This document shows, piece after piece, positions 1-5,191 of a stretch of 9,959 bases of DNA. The stretch is from Clostridiales bacterium (lineage in GTDB: Bacteria > Bacillota > Clostridia > Oscillospirales > CAG-272): assembly GCA_016280525.1 (NCBI GenBank), contig JAEEGW010000072.1, positions 1 through 9,959 on the forward strand, in the 5' to 3' direction. The position numbers and the translations under genes are program-made. Below the pieces are notes generated by a model. The model saw only the letters and a program-made list of their open reading frames with translations. It was not told the origin of the DNA and ran no database searches. The stretch's first letter is position 1; each line of letters starts with the position of its first letter.

Positions 1-1
1 A

Positions 2-217
2 AATCTTTTTGACAAAGCAAAGGACCTTGTATCCAACCCCGCGGAGATAAGCAAACTCGTGGATCAGCTTCCGGACAACATCAAATCAAAGGTAAAACCT
101 CTGATAGATAAATTCTTGGGCGGCGACGCGTCCGCGGCTCAGAAGGCCGTCGGGATACTTGAAAAATTCAAGGATAACGACGTGGCGAAAAAACTGCTTG
201 ACAAACTCCCCAAATAA
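2..217 (+). CDS. C-terminal part of an unrecognised Lys/Asp-rich helical protein (5' end outside window)
   Basis: An open frame enters from the left edge and ends at TAA 215-217, giving the last 71 residues of a protein. The sequence is rich in Lys, Asp, Leu and Ala (it ends KKLLDKLPK) and looks like short amphipathic helices broken by prolines and a GGDASA linker. There is no transmembrane segment, cysteine pair or catalytic motif in the visible part. I do not recognise the family and assign no function. A hairpin terminator follows 13 bases after the stop, so the gene ends a transcript. Its codons use more G and C than the next gene, which suggests that the two have different histories. The reading frame is well supported; the function is unknown. 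Confidence 0.7.
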   Translation, partial: NLFDKAKDLVSNPAEISKLVDQLPDNIKSKVKPLIDKFLGGDASAAQKAVGILEKFKDNDVAKKLLDKLPK

Positions 218-222
218 ATCAC

Positions 223-262
223 AAAAAAAACGCTTTCCGCATAAACGGAAAGCGCAGTTTTA
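223..262 (+). terminator. Intrinsic terminator after the left-edge gene
   Basis: A perfect 9-bp stem (CGCTTTCCG 231-239 with CGGAAAGCG 246-254) closes a 6-base loop. It is preceded by eight A residues (223-230) and followed by CAGTTTTAT. The A-run and the T-run flank the stem, so it could work in both directions. It separates the left-edge gene from the Imm26-like gene and argues against any start for the second gene upstream of it. Confidence 0.7.
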
Positions 263-302
263 TAATCAACACCTTATATTGATCAGCCAAAGGAGCGAGA
301 GT

Positions 303-1379
303 ATGTTTTTTGAACTTACAAATGAACAGAGAAGGTGTTTTGCAATACCGGAAACAGCAAAAGACTGGAAAATTATCGCGCTTTCTCCAAGTAAATTTGA
401 TATGCATTACACATACGCGTATATAACACCGGACAATCGTATAAAAAAAGTAATATGCGTAGGTGATGATATTTATTTTGAATATGGCTTGGAAGAAATA
501 TGTTCAGAAGACCGTACAATACTGCTTCCCAAAACAGACAAAGGCAAACCGGTAAAGCTGACTGCTGCAAACATTATGAAAAAAACGTACGTCGGAATGA
601 GCATAACGTTTTGCCGAAGTACTGTTTCGGTTATTAATCATTCTGCTCAGAGGGAGTATTATAATTCAATTTATGCCGAAGAAGGACCGAAAAACATTTC
701 GGAATTTAAAAATTGGGTAAAAGCATGGTGCGAGGAAACGACGGCAGAAGATTTGAAGGACGTTAAAGCGTTTGCAAATGCTGAAAGGGTACATATAAAG
801 TATAAAGAGGGCGACTTTTTTCGCTTTAAAATAAACAGACGGTTGTTCGGATACGGACGGATACTCGTTGATTTCGTACAGATGAGAAAGAAAAAAACGC
901 CGTATTGGAATATATTTTTAGGAACGCCTGTTTGCGTTGCGATTTATCATATAACAACAGAAAAATCGGATATTTCGATAAATGAACTGCGCGATCTGCA
1001 TACCCTGCCGCCGCACATGGTTATGGATAACGTCTTTTATTACGGAGAATGTGAAGTGATCGGCAACGAGCCCTTACGCCTTACCGATTTTGACTTGCCG
1101 GTCCACTATGGCAAAAGTCTTGCAGTAAACGACGACAGACTTATGTATCAATGCGGAAAAACGTTTTTATCGCTTGACAAAGGCGAAGAATTAGAACACG
1201 GTTACATACATAACGGCATCGGCTTCGGTCTTGACGTCAAACTTTCCGTTCTTGAATCTTGCATTAAAGAAAACAGTAACCAACCGTATTGGGATCAGAA
1301 CATACCGGGAACGTATGATGACTTGAGAAATCCGAGAAACAGAGAATTACTGCAAAAGATAAGAGAACAATTTAATTAA
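303..1379 (+). CDS. Imm26-like (putative toxin-immunity) protein, 358 aa
   Basis: The start is ATG 303, with AAAGGAG (289-295) spaced 7 bases upstream. The frame is open further upstream to an ATG at 159, but that would overlap the previous gene and its terminator. The protein is soluble, with no signal peptide or membrane segment. Around residues 167-200 the run YKEGDFFRFKINRR followed by GYGRILVDF resembles the start of the Imm26 family ('GD-F-I-L.. GRIL'), immunity proteins found with polymorphic toxins. The N-terminal half (about 160 residues, including LLPKTDKGKP and FKNWVKAWCEET) and the C-terminal GIGFGLDVKL..LRNP region are additional to a minimal Imm26 domain. I recall similar long proteins in Clostridia annotated as immunity 26/HocA family, but could not search. 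The gene is more AT-rich than its neighbours, consistent with transfer. No toxin gene is adjacent. A TATAAT at 261-266 could be its -10 box, but no good -35 box accompanies it. The frame is certain; the family call is moderate. Confidence 0.6.
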   Translation: MFFELTNEQRRCFAIPETAKDWKIIALSPSKFDMHYTYAYITPDNRIKKVICVGDDIYFEYGLEEICSEDRTILLPKTDKGKPVKLTAANIMKKTYVGMSITFCRSTVSVINHSAQREYYNSIYAEEGPKNISEFKNWVKAWCEETTAEDLKDVKAFANAERVHIKYKEGDFFRFKINRRLFGYGRILVDFVQMRKKKTPYWNIFLGTPVCVAIYHITTEKSDISINELRDLHTLPPHMVMDNVFYYGECEVIGNEPLRLTDFDLPVHYGKSLAVNDDRLMYQCGKTFLSLDKGEELEHGYIHNGIGFGLDVKLSVLESCIKENSNQPYWDQNIPGTYDDLRNPRNRELLQKIREQFN

Positions 1380-1388
1380 AAGAAAAAT

Positions 1389-1441
1389 GGGCTGTTTAAA
1401 AACCTTGACAAAGAATCGAGGCAGCTAAACAGCTCTTTTTT
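1389..1441 (+). terminator. Intrinsic terminator of the Imm26-like gene
   Basis: A 10-bp stem (GGGCTGTTTA 1389-1398 with TAAACAGCTC 1426-1435, one G-T wobble) encloses a 27-base loop and is followed by six T residues (1436-1441). It begins 10 bases after the stop codon of the upstream gene. An A-run (1383-1387) on the other side would let it also stop minus-strand transcripts. Its left arm is nearly identical, in inverted orientation, to the arm of the terminator at 1691-1735. Confidence 0.75.
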
Positions 1442-1449
1442 GCGTGTTT

Positions 1450-1582
1450 GCCTTCTCCTTTGGGAGAAGGGGGACCATTTATGGTGGATGAGGCTCGGGG
1501 TGCAGGAGGCAAACCCATTGTGCCGCGGACTTCCGGCCTCATCCGTCACGCTTCGCGTGCCACCTTCTCCAACCGAGAAGGC
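1450..1582. repeat. Palindromic intergenic repeat of about 133 bp, MITE/REP-like
   Basis: The two ends form an imperfect inverted repeat. The left end is GCCTTCTCCTTTGGGAGAAGG (1450-1470), itself a hairpin; the right end is CCTTCTCCAACCGAGAAGGC (1563-1582), also a hairpin. Inside these, GGATGAGGC (1486-1494) is matched by GCCTCATCC (1536-1544). Each arm carries a further small hairpin between outer and inner repeat: ACCAT/ATGGT on the left and CACGCTTCGCGTG on the right. The whole element can fold into a branched cruciform-like RNA or DNA structure. From memory, repeats with CCGTCACGCTTCGCGTGCC next to CCTTCTCC palindromes are scattered between genes in many gut Clostridia. No transposase is present. 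The open frames across it are by-products of its GC-rich sequence. Mobility is an inference. Confidence 0.65.
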
Positions 1583-1690
1583 TTTCCGCGCATCCCTTCA
1601 CAATATAGTTGGAGGAATCAACTCTTTCGCATTTTTTTGCATGGAAAAATAAAGATTTTCACATTATTTGCTTGATTTTCCATAGAAAAA
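1583..1690. other. Non-coding AT-rich spacer with one long-looped inverted repeat
   Basis: This stretch lies between the palindromic repeat and the minus-strand terminator. It contains an 8-bp inverted repeat (ATGGAAAA 1641-1648, TTTTCCAT 1676-1683) with a 27-base loop and several T- and A-runs. I see no gene, no ribosome binding site followed by a credible frame, and no tRNA-like fold. Confidence 0.5.
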
Positions 1691-1735
1691 GGCTGTTTAC
1701 ATGCCTAATTTTCAAATTAGGTTTTTGAACAGCCC
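1686..1735 (-). terminator. Terminator of the amino-acid ABC transporter operon
   Basis: On the minus strand this is the first structure after the ATPase stop codon. The outer stem is 1691-1698 with 1727-1734 (GGCTGTTT/GAACAGCC, one wobble pair). The inner stem is CCTAATTT 1704-1711 with AAATTAGG 1714-1721. On the minus strand the fold is followed by five T residues (plus-strand A-run 1686-1690). It is directly downstream of the operon and convergent with the terminator at 1389-1441. Confidence 0.75.
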
Positions 1736-1741
1736 CTTTTA

Positions 1742-2488
1742 TTAATTAACACCTCTGAACCTTGAAAGAAAAGCCTTTGTCTCGCCTTTCTGCGGGTCGC
1801 CAAAGATCTGTTCGGGCGTACCTTCCTCGCAGATTATGCCGTCGTTCATATATATGACGCGCGTGCTGACGTCTTTTGCGAACGCCATTTCGTGAGTGAC
1901 GACTATCATCGTCATTCCGCTTTCCGCAAGCGTTTTCATTACCGACAGAACCTCTCCTACCGTCTCCGGGTCGAGCGCCGAGGTTGGCTCGTCAAACAGC
2001 AGGATTTCCGGCTCCATCGAAAGCGCTCTCGCGATAGCCACCCTTTGCTTCTGTCCGCCGGAGAGCTGTTTCGGCTTTGCTTTTATGTAAGCGTCCATTC
2101 CGACGTTTGACAGATATTTCAGCGCGTTTTCTTTAGCTTCCTCTTTGCTTTTGCCAAGTACCGTCGTCTGACCTACCATACAGTTTTTCAGCACGTTCAT
2201 ATTGTTGAACAGATTGAAGGACTGGAACACCATACCTACCTTCGATCTGTATTTCGGCGGCTTTACTTTTCTGTCAAGTATATTCGTACCGTGATAAAGT
2301 ATAACGCCGGACGTTGGTGTTTCAAGCAGGTTGATGCAGCGCAGAAGCGTGCTTTTGCCTGAGCCGGAAGCGCCGATAATGCTTATGACCTCGCCCTGAC
2401 TTACGGTAAAATCAATGTCTTTGAGCACACGGTTCGATCCGAAATCCTTTGACAGGTGCTCAACTTTCAAAATCACGTTATCGCTCAT
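1742..2488 (-). CDS. Amino-acid ABC importer, ATP-binding protein, 248 aa (probably lysine)
   Basis: This is the cytoplasmic ATPase subunit that powers a polar amino-acid importer (GlnQ/HisP type). All ABC motifs are intact: Walker A GASGSGKST (residues 39-47), Q-loop Gln89, signature LSGGQKQR (142-149), Walker B ILLFDEP (162-168), D-loop SALD (170-173) and H-loop His199. The length is normal for the family. The start at 2488 gives MSDNVILKVEHL, the usual beginning. An in-frame upstream ATG at 2626 would only add shadow sequence from the permease gene. The start overlaps the permease stop in an ATGA (2485-2488), so the two are probably translationally coupled. It is the last gene of the riboswitch-controlled operon. 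Lysine as substrate is inferred from that riboswitch; the ATPase itself does not show specificity. Confidence 0.95.
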   Translation of the reverse strand: MSDNVILKVEHLSKDFGSNRVLKDIDFTVSQGEVISIIGASGSGKSTLLRCINLLETPTSGVILYHGTNILDRKVKPPKYRSKVGMVFQSFNLFNNMNVLKNCMVGQTTVLGKSKEEAKENALKYLSNVGMDAYIKAKPKQLSGGQKQRVAIARALSMEPEILLFDEPTSALDPETVGEVLSVMKTLAESGMTMIVVTHEMAFAKDVSTRVIYMNDGIICEEGTPEQIFGDPQKGETKAFLSRFRGVN

Positions 2489-3321
2489 CTCGCCCACCTT
2501 TTCCTTCTTTTTCCGCTGGGATAATTGTTCATCCCGCTCGTGAGAGCAAGCGAATCGGTAGTCGCCAGATTGAAGTTTTCCGGCCCGTCCATAAGATGCT
2601 CCCAAAGCCGCAGCAGAACGGAGCATACCGCCGTCATAATAAGATACATTGCCATGGTGACCACCGCGGACGGGAAGTAAAGATAAGTCGCTCCGACGTA
2701 TGATTTGTGCGCGGCAAAAAGCTCCGCGTATCCTATGATGAACATAACGGACGTGTCTTTTATATTGATTATAAGATTGTTTCCTATCTGCGGTATGATA
2801 TTGCGCAGAGTCTGCGGCAGGATGACTTTCACCATAGTCTGAAAATGGTTCATGCCGATGGCCATAGCGCCTTCCGTCTGTCCTTTGTCGATAGACAGAA
2901 TACCGCCGCGCACGGTTTCAGCCATATACGCTCCGGTGTTTACGGAAACGACGATATACGCCGCCGTGATAACGTCAAATCTCAGGGCGTTGCCCGTGAG
3001 GTAGGGAAGACCGAAAAAGATGAAAACCGCCTGAAGTATCATCGGAGTTCCGCGGAACACCTCAACGTAGACTCTTACAAAGGCTTTAGTAGTGTTTATC
3101 ACGGCTTTCTTCAGCCAGAAATCGTTTTTTGAATACGACAAAGTCTGAAGGATACCGCAGTATAAACCTATAAGACAGCCGACAGCCGTAGCAACGACCG
3201 CGAGGAGCAGGGTATCTCCTGCTCCTTTAAGGTACTGAGGCGCCGCGTCCTGCCAGAGCTTGACGATATCACTGCCGAGCTTGGCTATTATATCCGTAAA
3301 ATTGGTTGCTTCGCTGCCCAT
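2485..3321 (-). CDS. Amino-acid ABC importer, permease protein, 278 aa (probably lysine)
   Basis: This is the inner-membrane channel subunit of the HisMQ/GlnP family. Hydrophobic segments lie near residues 38-58, 95-108, 117-133 and 192-202, with another near the C-terminus. Family motifs are visible: EVFRGTPMILQ (87-97), the EAA-type ATPase contact loop from GQTEGAMAIG to KVILPQ (147-170), and IKDTSV (187-192). An N-terminal stretch of about 35 residues precedes the first membrane segment, and the C-terminal tail is polar and ends in a basic cluster (GKRRKRWAR). Only 9 bases separate its start from the stop of the substrate-binding gene. I see no strong ribosome binding site there, so coupling to the upstream gene is likely. 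With only one permease gene in the operon, the channel is probably a homodimer. Confidence 0.93.
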   Translation of the reverse strand: MGSEATNFTDIIAKLGSDIVKLWQDAAPQYLKGAGDTLLLAVVATAVGCLIGLYCGILQTLSYSKNDFWLKKAVINTTKAFVRVYVEVFRGTPMILQAVFIFFGLPYLTGNALRFDVITAAYIVVSVNTGAYMAETVRGGILSIDKGQTEGAMAIGMNHFQTMVKVILPQTLRNIIPQIGNNLIINIKDTSVMFIIGYAELFAAHKSYVGATYLYFPSAVVTMAMYLIMTAVCSVLLRLWEHLMDGPENFNLATTDSLALTSGMNNYPSGKRRKRWAR

Positions 3322-3330
3322 ACGGATCTA

Positions 3331-4167
3331 TCAGTTGGAAACGGGCTGGATCTTTATCGCATCGTTCATGATAGCGTTGAAATCGTCAGCCGTCATTCCC
3401 TTAAGAGCGTCGTTTATGGCGTTATAAAGCTCCGTATTGCCTTTTTGTACGGAAATACCTATGTTTATATCGCCTTCGTCAACTTTGAAATCGCCTTCCG
3501 TGCCTTTGAAATCAAGTATTTTAAGGTCGGGATACGCGATTACCGCCGCCTGAGCCGTAGGCATATCGGTGCATACGAAATCCACCTCGCCGGTCTCAAG
3601 CGCCATGAGCATTGCCGGAGCGCTTTCCTTGCCGGGCAGTATATTTGCGTCTTTGACCTGTTTCAGACAGTTGTCGTACCAGATAGTACCGAGCTGAGAC
3701 GTGCATTTCGCGCCGGCAAAGTCGTTTATTGAAGTTGCGGAAGCGTAAGCGCTGTTCGATTTGACGAGGCAGACGATAGTCGCGTACAGATACGGACCCG
3801 CGAAATCAACCTCTTTCATTCTGTCTTCGGTCATTGACTGACCGGCTATGACGCAGTCGACCTGACCGGTCTGTACCGCGGGGATCAGAGCGTCCCAGTC
3901 AAGGGAGTATACCTGCAGATCCCAGCCGTTTTTTTCGCATATCTTTTTTGCTATCATAACGTCGTAGCCGTTTGCGTAGTCTGATCTGCCGTAGATCGGA
4001 ACGGAGCCGTTGGAATCGTCCGGCTGCGCCCAGTTATACGGCGCGTAAGCGCATTCCATGGCGACTTTCAGCGTTTTTTTGTCGCCGCCCGCCTTATCGC
4101 ACGAACAAAGAGCGAAAAGCGATAAACACATAAGTGCCGCAAGGGTTGCTGCTAAGATTTTTTTCAT
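3331..4167 (-). CDS. Amino-acid ABC importer, substrate-binding lipoprotein, 278 aa (probably lysine)
   Basis: This is the extracellular receptor of the importer (solute-binding protein family 3). The start at 4167 is chosen because AAAGGAG (4176-4182) sits 8 bases upstream and the protein then opens with a signal peptide, MKKILAATLAALMCLSLF. A lipobox LCSC (residues 20-23) puts the lipid anchor on Cys23. Typical family features follow: an early ligand-contact region (VAMECAYAPYNW), YDVMIAKKICEK, and AGQSMTEDRMKEVDFAGPY. An in-frame ATG at 4215 lies in the loop of the leader terminator and has no ribosome binding site, so it is rejected. It is the first gene after a lysine riboswitch, which is the main reason to expect lysine; other basic amino acids remain possible. 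Confidence 0.93.
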   Translation of the reverse strand: MKKILAATLAALMCLSLFALCSCDKAGGDKKTLKVAMECAYAPYNWAQPDDSNGSVPIYGRSDYANGYDVMIAKKICEKNGWDLQVYSLDWDALIPAVQTGQVDCVIAGQSMTEDRMKEVDFAGPYLYATIVCLVKSNSAYASATSINDFAGAKCTSQLGTIWYDNCLKQVKDANILPGKESAPAMLMALETGEVDFVCTDMPTAQAAVIAYPDLKILDFKGTEGDFKVDEGDINIGISVQKGNTELYNAINDALKGMTADDFNAIMNDAIKIQPVSN

Positions 4168-4200
4168 TTTTTTCTCTCCTTTAAGAAAATATAAATTTAA

Positions 4201-4227
4201 AAGAACCGCTGTCATGAAGCGGTTCTT
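4201..4227 (-). terminator. Riboswitch-linked intrinsic terminator in the ABC operon leader
   Basis: A perfect 10-bp stem (4201-4210 with 4218-4227; minus strand AAGAACCGCT and AGCGGTTCTT) has a 7-base loop. On the minus strand the stem's last TT runs on into TTAAATTT. It lies between the lysine aptamer and the ribosome binding site of the first transporter gene, the expected place for the off-state structure of a transcription-terminating riboswitch. Confidence 0.8.
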
Positions 4228-4263
4228 AAAAAAATATCAATATGCAAAATTGATAGAATTAAG
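4225..4263 (-). promoter_or_regulatory. Candidate antiterminator of the lysine riboswitch
   Basis: On the minus strand TATCAAT (plus 4249-4255) can pair with ATTGATA (plus 4235-4241) around a 7-base loop. An outer CTTAA (plus 4259-4263) can pair with TTAAG (plus 4225-4229). The first strand belongs to the 3' side of aptamer helix P1, and the last pairs use three bases of the terminator's 5' arm. This hairpin therefore excludes both P1 and the base of the terminator, as an antiterminator should. The pairing is read directly; the role is inferred. Confidence 0.5.
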
Positions 4264-4438
4264 ATAGCGCTCCACTTGTAAAAATGACAGTCCGACGGGT
4301 ATTTCCCGACGGCCCAGTACAGCGGAGCAAGGCGGCGCCGCAGTACTTCGGCGGAAGACCCTTTAGCCGTTTCAGCGTTAGCCTTTTTACTGACGGTTAA
4401 TCATGTATTCCGCGCCTCTACCTACGATTCAATTTTGC
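4244..4438 (-). ncRNA. Lysine riboswitch (L-box) aptamer
   Basis: On the minus strand the leader carries the L-box core: AGGTAGAGGCGCGG (plus 4410-4423) near the 5' end, GCCGAAGTAC (4343-4352) in the middle, and GGAGCGCTATCTTA (4260-4273) at the 3' end. These match the conserved blocks of known lysine riboswitches. Helices agree: P1 pairs 4429-4438 with 4244-4253 (10 bp perfect, with more pairs inside), an internal arm pairs 4338-4347 with 4316-4325 (9 of 10), and another pairs 4305-4312 with 4292-4299 (7 of 8). The aptamer binds free L-lysine. Being followed by an intrinsic terminator, it should switch the downstream importer genes off when lysine is plentiful. Confidence 0.92.
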
Positions 4439-4441
4439 TAT

Positions 4442-4470
4442 ATAATACCACAACAAAACCGATTTGTCAA
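4442..4470 (-). promoter_or_regulatory. Sigma-A promoter of the lysine-riboswitch ABC operon
   Basis: On the minus strand a perfect -35 box TTGACA (plus 4465-4470) is followed by a 17-base spacer and -10 TATTAT (plus 4442-4447). Transcription would begin near 4435, at the first bases of aptamer helix P1, as expected for a riboswitch leader. Confidence 0.8.
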
Positions 4471-4500
4471 TGATTAAATGATAAATTACCAGAATTTTTA

Positions 4501-4538
4501 TATAAAAAAACGCCTTTCGGGTATACCGAAAGACGTTT
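4501..4538 (-). terminator. Terminator of the ylxM-ffh-rpsP-khpA operon
   Basis: A 13-bp stem with one mismatch (4508-4520 with 4526-4538) has a 5-base loop and, on the minus strand, ends in a run of seven T (plus 4504-4510). It starts 33 bases after the khpA stop. A smaller bulged hairpin (4542-4547 with 4552-4558) lies between them. The structure insulates the housekeeping operon from the lysine-controlled promoter just downstream. Confidence 0.8.
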
Positions 4539-4571
4539 TAAGGCTGTTTTGACAGGCCGTTTTTGCCGTTT

Positions 4572-4811
4572 TTATTGGATCTCGACAATAACTCTGTCGC
4601 CGTCGCGGTTCGCGGCGGCTCTTATCACAGAACGGATAGCTTTTGCTATTTTGCCGTGCTTTCCTATGACTTTTCCCATATCATCGGGGGCAACGGAAAG
4701 CGTAAGAACAATTTCTCCGTCCTCGCCTTCGCTTGATGATACCGTCACGCTGTCGGGATCGTCTACGATCGCGCGTGCAATATCAATAAGAATCTGCTTA
4801 TACACGTTCAT
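4572..4811 (-). CDS. khpA: KhpA, KH-domain RNA-binding protein, 79 aa
   Basis: This small cytoplasmic protein is essentially one KH domain. The nucleic-acid-binding GxxG loop is GKHG at residues 50-53 within MGKVIGKHGKIAKAI. In Firmicutes, KhpA (YlqC) works with KhpB and affects RNA levels, cell elongation and division. Its length and its place just after rpsP are typical. The start at 4811 gives MNVYKQILIDIARAIV. Only a weak GGA lies 8 bases upstream, with a GGAG further off (4826-4829), so expression may rest partly on read-through from rpsP. The 72-base gap to rpsP contains a GC-rich 6-bp hairpin (4853-4858 with 4866-4871). In many relatives rimM and trmD follow; here a terminator does. 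Confidence 0.9.
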   Translation of the reverse strand: MNVYKQILIDIARAIVDDPDSVTVSSSEGEDGEIVLTLSVAPDDMGKVIGKHGKIAKAIRSVIRAAANRDGDRVIVEIQ

Positions 4812-4883
4812 TAATCATTCCGTTTCTCCGACGCTGCAAACACCGCGCCGCTGCCGTCGGCGCAGGACGGCGGGTGGCTGCGA

Positions 4884-5132
4884 TCATTTGGAGATGATAC
4901 CGCTTCTTACGAGCAACGATTTGACTGTCTCGGTGGGCTGAGCGCCGTTCTTGAGCCAGGTAGATACCTTGTCAGCGTCTATTTTAACGACGGCGGGCTC
5001 TGCCATGGGATCGTAAGTACCGATCTCTTCAATGAATTTTCCGTCTCTGGGGGAACGGGAATCCGCTACTACTACGCGGTAATAAGGATTTTTCTTAGCT
5101 CCGATTCTTTTGAGTCTGATTTTGACTGCCAT
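4884..5132 (-). CDS. rpsP: 30S ribosomal protein S16
   Basis: This is a small-subunit ribosomal protein that binds 16S rRNA during 30S assembly. The 82-residue sequence opens MAVKIRLKRIGAKKNPYYRVVVADSRSPRDGKFIE, the hallmark of S16, and continues with EEIGTYDP and a late LKNGAQPTETVKSLL. Length and motifs are normal. AAAGGAAA (5142-5149) provides the ribosome binding site. It sits between ffh and khpA, the usual order in Firmicutes. The 59-base gap to ffh is AT-rich and contains a small imperfect hairpin (5163-5171 with 5176-5185) that could tune the ratio of the very abundant S16 to Ffh; that role is speculation. Confidence 0.97.
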   Translation of the reverse strand: MAVKIRLKRIGAKKNPYYRVVVADSRSPRDGKFIEEIGTYDPMAEPAVVKIDADKVSTWLKNGAQPTETVKSLLVRSGIISK

Positions 5133-5191
5133 TTTTGTATATTTCCTTTCAAATTATTTTATATATAACCGTATTCGGTTTATATCTTGTT

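Noticed and set aside
159..302. In-frame upstream extension of the Imm26-like gene from ATG 159
   Set aside because: It overlaps the end of the left-edge gene and runs through its terminator hairpin. The ATG at 303 has a proper AAAGGAG site and a sensible protein start.
1440..1675. Small plus-strand reading frames of 70-75 codons
   Set aside because: They cross the palindromic repeat in two frames, have no ribosome binding site, and give low-complexity Arg/Pro/Ser-rich products typical of non-coding GC-rich DNA.
2489..2626. Longer start for the ABC ATPase at 2626
   Set aside because: The extra residues are a frame-shifted reading of the permease C-terminus. The family N-terminus begins at 2488, where the ATGA overlap also makes sense.
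4168..4215. Longer start for the substrate-binding protein at 4215
   Set aside because: This ATG lies in the loop of the riboswitch terminator. The signal peptide begins at 4167 with an AAAGGAG site 8 bases before it.
4542..4558. Small bulged hairpin downstream of khpA as a separate terminator
   Set aside because: The stem is short and bulged and has no T-run on the minus strand. The longer hairpin at 4501-4538 is the convincing terminator.
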